From: Firm-04 sp045591925
GTDB taxonomy: Bacteria > Bacillota > Clostridia > Oscillospirales > Ruminococcaceae
Direction of reading: 5' to 3'
DNA: 64,000 bases
Assembly (NCBI GenBank): GCA_045591925.1
Contig: JAZNTW010000066.1
Span: 1 to 64,000 of the forward strand
Within the stretch, counting starts at the first letter, position 1. Each line of letters starts with the position of its first letter. The notes under the pieces are model-generated. The model was not told the origin of the DNA. It was given only the letters and a program-made list of their open reading frames with translations, and did no database searches. A program made the translations under genes and the position numbers. This document shows, piece after piece, positions 32,826 to 42,288 of this stretch.

Positions 32826-32875
32826 AATAAAAACTATTGCGCATACGCGCTTTACCACAAAGGGATGAAAACAAC

Positions 32876-33511
32876 ATGATCGGCTTTTACAGCTATACCG
32901 TAATCCTGACCTATATTGGCTTTGTCTGCGGTTCGGTAGGCTTATATTTCGCAGCAAACGGAAGCACCAATTCGGCGATTATTATGCTGATGCTTGCCGG
33001 CTTCTGCGATATGTTTGACGGTAAAATTGCAAAAACAAAAAAGAATCGTACACCGGAGGAATGCCGCTTCGGAATCCAGATTGACTCGCTTTCGGATGTC
33101 GTCTGTTTCGGGCTGCTGCCGCCGATGATCGCTTTCAGCGCAGGACTTCAAAAGCCAGCCAATATTGCGGTATTCTGCTGCTTTAGTCTGGCTGCATTGA
33201 TTCGCCTCGCCTACTTCAATGTGACCGAGGAGGAACGGCAGAAGGTGACAACCTCGCGTAGAAAGGTCTACGAGGGCTTGCCTGTGACCTCTGTTGCGCT
33301 GATTATTCCGCTTCTGTTTGCGTTTCGGCGTGATTTGGAGAGTCTGGGCGATTCGGCATTTTCGATTACGGCAACCATCGTTTACGCGCTGATTGCTTGT
33401 CTGTTCGTCACGCGCTTCACATTGAAAAAGCCGCAGATGCGTGCAATGTACTGGTTTATATTGGTCGGCGTGCTGGAGCTGCTGCTTTTGATTTTTAAGC
33501 ATCGCCGCTGA
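32876..33511 (+). CDS. pssA: CDP-diacylglycerol-serine O-phosphatidyltransferase
   Basis: A 211-residue integral membrane enzyme that makes phosphatidylserine. The CDP-alcohol phosphotransferase motif is MFDGKIAKTKKNRTPEECRF followed by G-x-x-x-D-x-x-x-D (residues about 41-72). Several membrane segments follow. AAGGGATG precedes the ATG at 32876. The product is decarboxylated by the downstream psd gene. Confidence 0.9.
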   Translation: MIGFYSYTVILTYIGFVCGSVGLYFAANGSTNSAIIMLMLAGFCDMFDGKIAKTKKNRTPEECRFGIQIDSLSDVVCFGLLPPMIAFSAGLQKPANIAVFCCFSLAALIRLAYFNVTEEERQKVTTSRRKVYEGLPVTSVALIIPLLFAFRRDLESLGDSAFSITATIVYALIACLFVTRFTLKKPQMRAMYWFILVGVLELLLLIFKHRR

Positions 33512-33547
33512 TGTTACCATGCAAATATCAAAAAGGGGGAATCTGTC

Positions 33548-34453
33548 ATGTCGGAAACACAGGAGGTCAAATCCAACGCAGGTGTGTTGATTTGTGACCG
33601 CGAAGGGAATCCGGTGGCGGATTCCTGTGCGTCTCAGGGAAAACTGGTCGGACTGCTTTACGGAACTGCGCCCGGGCGTGCTGCGCTAAAGGTTCTGACG
33701 AAGCCTGCTGTCTCGCAAATCGCAGGCTTTATGCTGGAGCATCCGCTTTCCACGGTCGCAATTCCACCGTTTGTCCTGAAAAAGCATATCAAAATGGATG
33801 ATTTTGCACAGGAGAAATTCCGCAGCTTCAATGCGTTTTTCACGCGGCCTGTCAAGCCGGCGGCGCGCCCGATTGACAAAACACCGGAGGTTCTCATCAG
33901 CCCATGCGACGCAAAGCTCACAGTTGTGCCGATAACGCCGGAGATGTCTTTTACGGTGAAAGGTGCGGAATACAGTCTCGCCTCATTTTTGGGCTGCAAG
34001 CGGCTTGCGGAAAAATACAGCGGCGGTCAGGTTTTGATATTCCGCCTGACACCGGACGATTATCATCGCTATTGCTATCCGGATGCCTGTGAAATCGGAA
34101 ATACGCGGCAGATTGCAGGCGTATTGAATACGGTCAATCCGATTGCTGCGGCGCATGATGTCAAGGTGTATCACCAGAATACGCGTACCATTACCATGCT
34201 GCATACCGAGAATTTCGGCGCAATGCTGATGGTTGAGGTCGGCGCGATGCTCGTTGGCAAGATTGTCAATCATCCGCATGGCAGCAGGGTTGCACGCGGC
34301 ATCGAAAAGGGATATTTTGAATTCGGCGGCTCGACAATCGTGCTGGTGCTGGAAAAGAATGCTGCGGAAATTGACGCGCAGATTCTCGAAAACTCTGCAA
34401 ACGGTGCCGAGACCATCGTTCGTTATGGTTCCGGTATCGGCAGGAAGATTTGA
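33548..34453 (+). CDS. psd: phosphatidylserine decarboxylase proenzyme
   Basis: A 301-residue enzyme that converts phosphatidylserine to phosphatidylethanolamine. The self-cleavage motif GGST is in YFEFGGSTIVLVLE near residue 259, where the Ser becomes the pyruvoyl group. FRSFNAFFTR and RLTPDDYHRYCYP are also conserved. AAAGGGGG precedes the ATG. A hairpin terminator follows. Confidence 0.93.
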   Translation: MSETQEVKSNAGVLICDREGNPVADSCASQGKLVGLLYGTAPGRAALKVLTKPAVSQIAGFMLEHPLSTVAIPPFVLKKHIKMDDFAQEKFRSFNAFFTRPVKPAARPIDKTPEVLISPCDAKLTVVPITPEMSFTVKGAEYSLASFLGCKRLAEKYSGGQVLIFRLTPDDYHRYCYPDACEIGNTRQIAGVLNTVNPIAAAHDVKVYHQNTRTITMLHTENFGAMLMVEVGAMLVGKIVNHPHGSRVARGIEKGYFEFGGSTIVLVLEKNAAEIDAQILENSANGAETIVRYGSGIGRKI

Positions 34454-34516
34454 ATTGTAACAAGGAAAGCAATCTCCGGTGCGTGAAACGCCTAAGTGCA
34501 AAAACGCAGTGAAAAT

Positions 34517-34555
34517 AATACCTCCTATGGAATAATTGAAGCCATAGGAGGTATT
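34517..34555 (+). terminator. terminator after psd
   Basis: Perfect 14-bp stem AATACCTCCTATGG / CCATAGGAGGTATT with an 11-base loop. Confidence 0.85.
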
Positions 34556-34618
34556 TGTCTGTATCAAAAGGTAATAGTCTACATATCATAAAAGAAATAA
34601 TGCGGAATATGGTATTTA

Positions 34619-35188
34619 TTAGAACGAATTTGAACATATATTTTTCATTTTTGTAATAACATCATCTGGATTCATAATATCATCTAAATCAAACGCTTTA
34701 AGGCACCACCAACTCTGTGCGGTATTGCCTTAAGCCATTCAATTATAAGTTCTTTATTGTGTGAACCATGCAAATCCTTAGTTTTCGGTTCTAACTTTCT
34801 TATCCATTGTATGGCTGTTTTGGCGTGATAAAACAAAATAATATCGCCAAGGGCACTGGTTCTTGGAACAGTCCATACGGTGTATCCATCAGTCGCTTCA
34901 TTGATGATATCTTCGACATTATAACATCCGTGTTCATAAATAAACTCTTCTAATTGTTCTATGGTTTTTGGGAAACTAATGTATCGCTTTTACGTTAAAA
35001 CGATTGTACCGCACAAATTCAATATAAAGCATTTGAGATTTGAATAGCAAAAGTAAATACGCAGCGCCTAAAATATCTTCTAAAGAATCACCCCACAGCA
35101 AATCTAAAACATAGAGCTGCTGCGGGGTGTTGTTTATTGGAAATTGAGTGTTCTCGTATACTGTGCGGAAATTATTGGATCGCTTCAA
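34619..35188 (-). pseudogene. decayed gene with frameshift and miniature-element insertion
   Basis: On the minus strand the frame reads NNFRTVYENTQFPINNTPQQ and on to YIEFVRYNRFNVK, then shifts by one base in an A run near 34994. It continues as RYISFPKTIEQLEEFIYEHG and IINEATDGYTVWTVPRTSAL to LIIEWLKA. There a 36-bp miniature element (34698-34733) shifts the frame again, and after it AFDLDDIMNPDDVITKMKN runs to a stop at 34619. Removing the element with one TTAA restores ...EWLKAFDLDD. Family unknown; the apparent start lies inside the metY end and is uncertain. Confidence 0.7.
34698..34733 (-). repeat. TTAA-type miniature element, 36-bp shortest copy
   Basis: TTAA-GGCACCACCAACTC to GTGCGGTATTGCC-TTAA. 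Only one end of the element remains, folded on itself, with TTAA on both sides. It is inserted in a decayed reading frame, which proves that TTAA is duplicated target sequence. Confidence 0.8.
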
Positions 35189-36437
35189 ATGCCTGTGTCA
35201 GGTCAGCGATGATGTCATCGACATTTTCCAGACCAACAGACAGACGAATCATGCCGGCATTGATGCCTGCTGCGACAAGCTGTTCATCGGTGAGCTGACG
35301 GTGTGTTTCCGAAGCCGGATGCAGCACGCAGGTGCGGATATCGGCAACGTGAACGACATTGGATGCGAGCTTAAGCGAATCCATCCAGTTCATTGCGGTG
35401 GTTCTGCCGCCCTTGATGACGAACGAGATGACGCCGCTGCAGCCATCCTTCAGGTAGGTCTTGGCGCGCTCATGGTACGGGTCGTCCTTGAGTCCCGGAT
35501 AGCTGACGGATTCGACCGCCGGACAGCCTTGCAGGAACTCTGCAACCTTTTGTGCATTGAGGCAGTACTGCTTCATGCGGAGTGCGAGCGTCTCCAGACC
35601 GAGATTGAGGTAGAAGGCTGCGGTTGCGCTCGGATAGCAGCCGAGGTCGCGCATGAGCTGCATTCTTGCCTTGATAATATATGCCATATTGCCGAATTCG
35701 CGGACATAGCAAACGCCGTGATAGCTCTCGTCCGGCTCTGTGAATTCCGGGAACTTGCCGTTGTCCCACGGGAATGTACCGCAGTCAACGATCACGCCGC
35801 CGCCCTGTACTGCATGGCCGTCCATGTATTTTGTTGTAGAATGAATGACAACGTCTGCGCCGAATTCTTTCGGACGGCAGAGAATCGGCGTCGGGAATGT
35901 ATTGTCTACGATCAGCGGCAAGCCGTTGTCGTGTGCAAAATCAGCAAATTTCTTGATATCCAGAACGGCAAGCGCCGGATTTGCCAGCGTTTCACCAAAG
36001 ACGCAGCGCGTATTCGGCTTGATTGCCTTTTGCAGCTCCTCGCGCGATGCTTCCTGATCGACAAAAATGCACTCGATACCAAAGCGCTTGAGCGTAACCG
36101 CAAACAGATTGACCGTACCGCCGTAGATGGTACCGGTGGAAATGAAGCTGTCGCCGGCGTTGCAGACATTCAGGATGGAGAGCAGGCTTGCAGCCTGTCC
36201 GCTTGTCGTACACATTGCACCAACGCCGCCCTCCAATGCAGCGATTTTCTTTTCGACTGCATCAACGGTCGGATTTGCAAAGCGGGAATAGATCGGCTCT
36301 GTCGGCATATCAAAGAGTGCAGCAATATGTGCAGTGGAATCAAAGGTGTAGGTTGTGCTCTGCACAATCGGGATAACGCGCGGATCGCCGTTTCCGGGGG
36401 TATAGCCTGCGTGCAGGCATTGTGTTTCAAGTTTCAT
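35172..36437 (-). CDS. metY: O-acetylhomoserine sulfhydrylase / aminocarboxypropyltransferase
   Basis: A 421-residue PLP enzyme of the Cys/Met metabolism family that makes homocysteine from O-acetylhomoserine and sulfide. YSRFANPTVDAVEKKIAALE, SGQAASLLSIL and DNTFPTPILC are typical, and the PLP lysine is in IHSTTKYMDGHA at about residue 205. The start is the ATG at 36437 with AGGAGGAT upstream. A close relative such as cystathionine gamma-synthase cannot be fully excluded. It is transcribed alone. Confidence 0.88.
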   Translation of the reverse strand: MKLETQCLHAGYTPGNGDPRVIPIVQSTTYTFDSTAHIAALFDMPTEPIYSRFANPTVDAVEKKIAALEGGVGAMCTTSGQAASLLSILNVCNAGDSFISTGTIYGGTVNLFAVTLKRFGIECIFVDQEASREELQKAIKPNTRCVFGETLANPALAVLDIKKFADFAHDNGLPLIVDNTFPTPILCRPKEFGADVVIHSTTKYMDGHAVQGGGVIVDCGTFPWDNGKFPEFTEPDESYHGVCYVREFGNMAYIIKARMQLMRDLGCYPSATAAFYLNLGLETLALRMKQYCLNAQKVAEFLQGCPAVESVSYPGLKDDPYHERAKTYLKDGCSGVISFVIKGGRTTAMNWMDSLKLASNVVHVADIRTCVLHPASETHRQLTDEQLVAAGINAGMIRLSVGLENVDDIIADLTQAFEAIQ

Positions 36438-36489
36438 GATGATATCCTCCTGTAGCGCGGTGATTTCTGCCGTTTGAGCAGATATATCT

Positions 36490-36530
36490 ATTATAGGCAT
36501 TTTATGGGGTTATGTCAAGTGAAATTGACA
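36490..36530 (-). promoter_or_regulatory. metY promoter with inverted repeat
   Basis: Minus strand TTGACA (complement of 36513-36518), a 17-bp spacer and TATAAT (complement of 36490-36495). The inverted repeat TGTCAA-n6-TTGACA at 36513-36530 overlaps the -35 box and may be an operator. No SAM riboswitch or S-box fold is evident. Nothing is seen in 36531-36674. Confidence 0.75.
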
Positions 36531-36674
36531 AATTCAGATGATTCGCCGGAATCCAAATGATGCGTAGGATTCGGCCGACTTGGGACATGGATTTTCTATT
36601 CACACAGATTGCTTTGCGCGGAATGGATGCGCGTTGTGCAAAGTGCTGAAAATGACCTAATCCGACAAAAATGA

Positions 36675-36703
36675 TTGTCGAGAACGGCGTTTTGTGGTAA
36701 AAT
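36675..36703 (+). promoter_or_regulatory. mreB promoter
   Basis: TTGTCG, a 17-bp spacer and TAAAAT. Confidence 0.55.
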
Positions 36704-36770
36704 AAAGTGTAGATATGCTTGGCTGAGACGCCGGCAGAAAGCGAAGATGAACAGAACAAAGGAGCAGACC

Positions 36771-37787
36771 ATGTTTACCAGATATATTGGGATTGATTTG
36801 GGTACAGCCAATACGCTGATTTATGCGCGCGGCAAGGGCATCATTATGCGGGAACCCTCGGTTGTCGCTGTGAATACAAAGACCGATCAGGCGTGCTCTG
36901 TCGGCAAAGAGGCAAAGGATATCATCGGCAGAACGCCCGGCTCGATTATTGCTGTGCGGCCGCTCAAGGACGGCGTAATTGCGGATTTTGATATTGCGGC
37001 GACCATGCTGCAGGAATTGATCAAAAAATCGCTCAAGGGAACTGCCTTTACCAAGGCGCGCGTCATTATCTGTATACCCTCCGGTGTTACCGCTGTGGAA
37101 CGGAGAGCGGTCAGGGAAGCCGCGGAAAAAGCAGGTGCCAGACCGGTTCAGCTTGTTCCGGAATCGCTTGCTGCTGCACTCGGCGCAGGTCTGCCGATTA
37201 TGGAGCCGACCGGTACGATGATCGTGGATATCGGCGGCGGTACGAGTGAGATCGCGGTGATTTCTATGGGCGGTATTGTTGCATCGCGGTCAGTCCGCAC
37301 GGCAGGCGATGCCTTTGATATGGCGATTGTCAATTACATTCGGAAAAAATACAGTCTGCTGATCGGTGAGCGCACGGCAGAAGCTGTGAAAATCGGCATC
37401 GGCTCGGCATTTCCGGAGACGACTGTGACGGAAATGGAAGTGCGCGGCAGAAATCTGCTGAACGGTCTGCCGGAAAATATCATGATTACTTCGGAGGAAG
37501 TGCGCGACGCGCTGTATGAGCCGCTTTGCGATGTGATGGATGCGATTCGCGAGACGCTTGCACACACGCCGCCGGAGCTTTCTGCCGATGTCATCGAGCA
37601 GGGCATCACGCTGACGGGCGGTGGTGCATTGCTTCGCGGTATGGATAAGCTCATCAACCGTGAAACCGGTATGCCGGTCTATGTTGCGGAATATCCGCTG
37701 GACTGTGTTGCCGAGGGTACCGGAAAAATTATCGAAAATCTGGAAGAATATGAAGAATTACTCACAGAGGAAATTAAGTATTATTGA
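36771..37787 (+). CDS. mreB: rod shape-determining protein MreB/Mbl family
   Basis: A 338-residue bacterial actin. Phosphate 1 is YIGIDLGTANTLIYARG (residues 5-21), phosphate 2 is MIVDIGGGTSEIAVIS (about 155), and the adenosine motif is ITLTGGGALLRGMDKL (about 285). It polymerises under the membrane and guides side-wall peptidoglycan synthesis. AAAGGAG precedes the ATG. mreC/mreD are not adjacent, so it may be the Mbl-type paralogue. Confidence 0.92.
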   Translation: MFTRYIGIDLGTANTLIYARGKGIIMREPSVVAVNTKTDQACSVGKEAKDIIGRTPGSIIAVRPLKDGVIADFDIAATMLQELIKKSLKGTAFTKARVIICIPSGVTAVERRAVREAAEKAGARPVQLVPESLAAALGAGLPIMEPTGTMIVDIGGGTSEIAVISMGGIVASRSVRTAGDAFDMAIVNYIRKKYSLLIGERTAEAVKIGIGSAFPETTVTEMEVRGRNLLNGLPENIMITSEEVRDALYEPLCDVMDAIRETLAHTPPELSADVIEQGITLTGGGALLRGMDKLINRETGMPVYVAEYPLDCVAEGTGKIIENLEEYEELLTEEIKYY

Positions 37788-37801
37788 TTGAAATCTTGAG
37801 G

Positions 37802-37829
37802 AGATGCACCGGTTTCGGTGCATCTTTTT
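37802..37829 (+). terminator. terminator after mreB
   Basis: AGATGCACCG-gttt-CGGTGCATCT followed by a T run. Confidence 0.92.
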
Positions 37830-37937
37830 GCGAAAGTGACAGAATCGTTATGAAAAAGTCATGGAGCTGTCATGTTCATATGGTAAGATAGAACTTGCAC
37901 AGGAAGCATGGTTTTCATGATGAATCTGAAATGTGCT

Positions 37938-38091
37938 TTCAGGCAACACCGCGCAAAGTCCGCCTTACGGCTTGGCGGCACATCTACTTGCATATTTCCC
38001 GCCATCTTGCATAGAAATCCCTTGCTGAGCGTCATTTCTATACAATCTGACTGCGTATCTGCACTACCAACTCTGCGCGGTATTGCCTTAA
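37938..38091 (+). repeat. TTAA-type miniature element, 154-bp copy
   Basis: Same family as 19782-19961 with an internal deletion of about 26 bases. The left flank is TTCA and the right flank TTAA, so the duplication has drifted. It lies between the mreB terminator and the next promoter. Confidence 0.85.
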
Positions 38092-38118
38092 ATCTTTCTT
38101 AAATTTAAAATAGTTGCA

Positions 38119-38148
38119 TTGACAGCGGCACTTTGAACGTATTATAAT
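38119..38148 (+). promoter_or_regulatory. promoter of the MacAB-like exporter operon
   Basis: TTGACA at 38119-38124, an 18-bp spacer and TATAAT at 38143-38148. Confidence 0.75.
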
Positions 38149-38241
38149 ACAGTTATATCGAATGTGCGTTGTCTGCATATTCTGCATACTGTAGACGCTA
38201 TAAAATATTCAGTAAATGAACATAAAAACGGAGGTTAATTT

Positions 38242-39726
38242 ATGTCTGCCAACGGAATCGTGAAAGGAATCATTACGGCAGCAGTCATCTGTGGTGTCGG
38301 CGCAGGGGGCTGGGCAATTTATAAGCATTTCGGCGGTACGGAAACGGTTCGCACGGAAAAGGTTTATGTGCAGAAGGTTGCAACGGTCAATACCGTGGAC
38401 GGTGCAAATCTGTTTGCAACCAATTTTGCCGGCGTGGTCGTTGCACAGAAAACAATGGACGTAAAATATGATACCAGCAAGCAGGTGGAAGAAATTCTCG
38501 TTCAAGAGGGCGATGTCGTCAAAAAGGGCGACAAGCTGCTGACCTATAATGTCGAGCAGATTCAGCTTGACATCGAAGAGGCAAAGCTGGAGGTTGAACG
38601 TCTGCAAAACGAAATCACCACCAATGAAATGGAAATCCGGACGCTCGAACAGGAGCGCAATGGCGCAGACGGCGATTCGCAGCTGAGCTATACAACCAGA
38701 ATCCTCTCGCTGCAATCCAATAATGCACGCAATGAGTATGATATCAAGACGAAAAATGTTGAAATTTCAAAGCTTGAAAAATCTCTGAATAACGCATATG
38801 TAACAGCACCGATCGACGGCACGGTGAAAGACCTGAAAGACCCGGCTGAATCCTCTGATATGAACATGAATTATTACAACGGAGAAGATGCAGCCGATGT
38901 GATCATGAAGATAGCCGCTGAGGGCGATTTCCGCGTCAAGGGCGTATTCAATGAGCAAAATGCCGGAAATATCCGTGAGGGTGCAAAGGTGTTTCTGAAA
39001 AGCCGCGTGGATGATACCGAGCGCGGCGGCGTTGTCGAAGAAATTGATACCAAGCCCCAGACCGATGAAAACAGTATGTATTACGGCTATTCCGATGAGC
39101 AGACGCAGTCCTCAAAATATGCGTTTTATATCAAGCCGGAGTCGCTCGATAATTTCATGCTGGGTCAACATCTTCTGATTGAAGTGGATAACGGTCAGAG
39201 AGATGAGAACAAAAAAGAGGGCGTATGGATCTACAGTGCCTTTGTTCTCTGGGACGGCGACCAGAATTATGTCTGGGCAAAGAACAGCCACGACCAAATC
39301 GAAAAGCGGTATGTGACGGTCGGTGAGATTGATGACGAGAATAGTGACTGTCAGATTCTTTCCGGCTTGGATATTGAAGATTATATTGCATATCCATCCG
39401 ATTACATTGAAATCGGTATGAAAACAACGACCAATCAATCGGATAAGGATATTCCGGATAATGTCGGAATCGGTATCACGGAAGATATGAACAATGGTGA
39501 CTATGAAGAAATGGAAGAAGATGCTGTCTATGATGAGGCGGGCAACATGATCTATACCGATGAAGAGGGCAATGTCTACAAATTTGATCCGGAAGGCAAT
39601 ATGATTGAGGGCGATGACGAACTCTTTGGAGATGAAACGAACGAAGAATCTGAATCAGATGACGCGGCAGAAGAGAAAGCTGACGAATCGTCTGACGAGG
39701 ACGCTGCGAAAAATGAAGCAAACTGA
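38242..39726 (+). CDS. HlyD/MacA-family efflux adaptor (first)
   Basis: A 494-residue membrane fusion protein. It has an N-terminal anchor (about 8-28), a lipoyl half with VEEILVQEGDVVKKGDKLLTY (about 78-97), a coiled-coil hairpin (about 100-185), the second lipoyl half with APIDGTVKDLKDP, a beta-barrel, and a very acidic C-terminal tail of about 90 residues (DEEGN repeats, then E/S/D-rich). It is the first gene of a four-gene operon with an ATPase, a second adaptor and a permease. The exported substrate is unknown. Confidence 0.85.
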   Translation: MSANGIVKGIITAAVICGVGAGGWAIYKHFGGTETVRTEKVYVQKVATVNTVDGANLFATNFAGVVVAQKTMDVKYDTSKQVEEILVQEGDVVKKGDKLLTYNVEQIQLDIEEAKLEVERLQNEITTNEMEIRTLEQERNGADGDSQLSYTTRILSLQSNNARNEYDIKTKNVEISKLEKSLNNAYVTAPIDGTVKDLKDPAESSDMNMNYYNGEDAADVIMKIAAEGDFRVKGVFNEQNAGNIREGAKVFLKSRVDDTERGGVVEEIDTKPQTDENSMYYGYSDEQTQSSKYAFYIKPESLDNFMLGQHLLIEVDNGQRDENKKEGVWIYSAFVLWDGDQNYVWAKNSHDQIEKRYVTVGEIDDENSDCQILSGLDIEDYIAYPSDYIEIGMKTTTNQSDKDIPDNVGIGITEDMNNGDYEEMEEDAVYDEAGNMIYTDEEGNVYKFDPEGNMIEGDDELFGDETNEESESDDAAEEKADESSDEDAAKNEAN

Positions 39727-39741
39727 CAGGAGAAAAACACA

Positions 39742-40491
39742 ATGGTATTTGAACTGAAATCAATTTACAAGGATTATATGCAGGGCAAGGAAGCCGTGCC
39801 GGTGCTGAAGGACATCACGATCTCGGTTGACGAGGGCGAGTATGTTGCGATTATGGGACCGTCCGGCTCCGGAAAATCAACGCTGATGAATATTATCGGC
39901 TGTCTGGATAAGCAGACAAAGGGCAGCTTTATGTTCGACGGAACGGATATTATGGAATGCTCGGATAAAATGCTTTCCGAGATCCGGAATGAGAAAATCG
40001 GATTTGTATTCCAGAATTTCAATCTGCTGCCGCGCCAGTCTGCGCTGGAAAATGTCGAGCTGCCGCTGCTTTACGCCGGCGTATCGAAGAAAGAGCGCAG
40101 AGAACGTGCAATCGCAGCCCTCACGCGTGTTGGGCTGGAGGACAGAATGGATTTCAAGCCGACACAGCTTTCCGGTGGTCAGAAGCAGCGTGTTGCCATT
40201 GCAAGAGCGATTGTCAATAAGCCGCGCCTGCTGCTTGCGGACGAACCGACCGGCGCGCTGGATACCAAATCCGGCGACCAGATCATGGAGCTGTTCAAGG
40301 AGCTGAACGATGAGGGCGTAACCGTTGTTATGATTACGCATGAGCCGGATATTGCAAAGTGTGCAAAACGCGTGATGTATATTCGTGACGGTCAGCTTCA
40401 TGACGGCGCATTCAATACCAGAACTGCGGAGCAGCCGGAGGAAGCTGCGGCGGATTCGCAGACTGTTCCGGAGAAAGCGGATGAGGCATGA
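39742..40491 (+). CDS. ABC transporter ATP-binding protein (MacB/LolD type)
   Basis: A 249-residue ATPase. Walker A is GPSGSGKSTLMNIIG (about 39-53), the Q-loop FVFQNFNLLPR, the signature LSGGQKQRVAIARA and Walker B LLLADEPTGALDT; the H-loop MITHEPD is present. It powers the FtsX-like permease encoded two genes downstream. It overlaps the second adaptor by 4 bases (ATGA). Confidence 0.95.
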   Translation: MVFELKSIYKDYMQGKEAVPVLKDITISVDEGEYVAIMGPSGSGKSTLMNIIGCLDKQTKGSFMFDGTDIMECSDKMLSEIRNEKIGFVFQNFNLLPRQSALENVELPLLYAGVSKKERRERAIAALTRVGLEDRMDFKPTQLSGGQKQRVAIARAIVNKPRLLLADEPTGALDTKSGDQIMELFKELNDEGVTVVMITHEPDIAKCAKRVMYIRDGQLHDGAFNTRTAEQPEEAAADSQTVPEKADEA

Positions 40492-42230
40492 AAAAAACAA
40501 TTATCATACTGCTTTGCCTTGCGCTGCTCGGTGGCGGTGGATATTTCGGCTATCGGAAGTATGAGCAAAGCCGCGATAACAAAAAAGTGGTGGATGTTGT
40601 TCCGGTCGGTATCATGGCAGAGCCTGCGGATATGTTTGTATATAACGGCGGCGAAATGTGGGGCTATGTCAGTGCCGCCAATGAGCAGAAGGTCTATGTC
40701 GATACGGATAAGCTCGTGCAAAAGGTCTTTGTGAAGCAGGGACAATCGGTTAAAAAGGGCGACACCATTCTTGAATATGATATGACAATCGTGGAGCTGG
40801 AGCTGACGCAAAAGGAAAATCAGGTTCAGGTGATTGAACAGGATATCAAAATGGCGCACAAGGAGCTGAACCGAATCCGCGGACTGCTTCCCTCTGAGGA
40901 TATGCCCTTGCCGGTTGAACCGGAATTTCCGGAAGAACCGATCGAGCCGGAGCTGCCCGAAGAAATCATTGTAACGGTGCCGGAGCTGACGGGTGCCTTG
41001 CAGCCCGTATCCGGAACCGGTGCGCCGGATGATCCGATGGTGTTCCACTGCGGTGTGGATACGGTCGTTCACAAGGCGTTTATGACGGCACTCGCCGGTG
41101 CAAAGCGGACTGCTTCCCTGCGCGTTTATGATGAAAATGCGTGCTTTTTGTATCAATGGATCATCTCCGGCGCTCAGATCAATCTCATGGAAACGGAAGA
41201 CTGGGTCGTAACAGACGGCATCAGCATCCATCCGGAAACCGGTGATATTGCGATCAATCCGGGCGGTGTTCTGCATGGTCAGCTTTCCTTTGCCCTACCG
41301 GAACCGGAGATTCCGGAGGAAGAAATGCTGGAGCCGGAATTTCCGGAGATGGAATATGTAGAACCGGAGATTCCGGATTACGGCGACAATTATATGTATT
41401 CGCGCAAGGAATTGCAGCGCATGGTGACAGAGCAGGAAAACCAGATCAAAACCTTGGAATTGGACTTGAAAGCTGCAAAGCTCGCGCTGGAAACGGCAAA
41501 GAAGCAGAAGCAGGACGGCAAGGTTGTTGCAACGATTGACGGCGTTGTGAAGAAGATCGGCAAAACCGCCGAGGAAGCAGAGAAAGAGACCGACGAAAAA
41601 ACCGAGGACCCCGGACAGGCTGAAAAACAGGCTGAAAAAGAGATGTATGAGGAGTCATCTGTGGATGACAACGCATTTGCGGTCATCGTGGGTGCAGGCG
41701 GCGTCGAGGTGATTTGCGAGGTGCCGGAGATGTCGCTGGCGAAGCTGCCGGCAGGCACCGTCCTGACGGTTCAATCGTATCAGAATGGCGCCATGGCAGA
41801 TGCCGTGGTCACTTCCGTTGAGGAGGAGCCATCTGCTTACAGCTCTGACCCGTGGAGCGCAAATCCGAACAGCTCCCTCTACAGACTGCACGCAACGCTC
41901 GAAGATTCTACGGATTTTGTCATCGGAAACGGCGTTGGCGTGATGCTGCCGCAGGATCAGGACGGCGCTGCAAAGGGCAAGTCCTATTATCTGCCGATTC
42001 ATTACGTCCGACAGGAAGACGGCGACTACTATATTATGAAAGCCGATGAAAACGATCGCCTTGTCAAGCAGTACGTCAGTGTGGGTCAGATCATGTATGG
42101 CGCTTATATTGAAGTTACCGGCGGTCTGGATCTGATTAACGACCGTATTTGCTTCCCGTTTGGTACGGATGTCAAGGAGGGCGTGAGAACGCAGGATTCG
42201 ACGGAAGTGCTGTATCCGACCAATTATTGA
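40488..42230 (+). CDS. HlyD-family efflux adaptor with inserted domain (second)
   Basis: A 580-residue membrane fusion protein with an N-terminal anchor (about 2-20). The first lipoyl half is VQKVFVKQGQSVKKGDTILE (about 80-100) and the second is GKVVATIDGVVKKIGKTAEE (about 343-362). Between the two coiled-coil arms lies an insert of about 170 residues (about 140-300), bounded by P/E repeats such as EPEFPEEPIEPELPEE and containing a compact, probably beta-rich, segment. The insert sits where the hairpin tip would be. A C-terminal beta-barrel follows. Two adaptors in one operon are unusual. Confidence 0.82.
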   Translation: MKKTIIILLCLALLGGGGYFGYRKYEQSRDNKKVVDVVPVGIMAEPADMFVYNGGEMWGYVSAANEQKVYVDTDKLVQKVFVKQGQSVKKGDTILEYDMTIVELELTQKENQVQVIEQDIKMAHKELNRIRGLLPSEDMPLPVEPEFPEEPIEPELPEEIIVTVPELTGALQPVSGTGAPDDPMVFHCGVDTVVHKAFMTALAGAKRTASLRVYDENACFLYQWIISGAQINLMETEDWVVTDGISIHPETGDIAINPGGVLHGQLSFALPEPEIPEEEMLEPEFPEMEYVEPEIPDYGDNYMYSRKELQRMVTEQENQIKTLELDLKAAKLALETAKKQKQDGKVVATIDGVVKKIGKTAEEAEKETDEKTEDPGQAEKQAEKEMYEESSVDDNAFAVIVGAGGVEVICEVPEMSLAKLPAGTVLTVQSYQNGAMADAVVTSVEEEPSAYSSDPWSANPNSSLYRLHATLEDSTDFVIGNGVGVMLPQDQDGAAKGKSYYLPIHYVRQEDGDYYIMKADENDRLVKQYVSVGQIMYGAYIEVTGGLDLINDRICFPFGTDVKEGVRTQDSTEVLYPTNY

Positions 42231-42288
42231 TACGGTGATACATTTCGATTACGCATAAAATGTGAAATTAAAATTGGGAGAGACAGTC

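Noticed and set aside
35148..36455. 435-residue open frame antisense to metY
   Set aside because: Cys/His-rich shadow of a well-supported PLP enzyme gene, without a start site.
36438..36540. SAM riboswitch upstream of metY
   Set aside because: The promoter lies about 50 bases from the start, leaving no room for an S-box fold.
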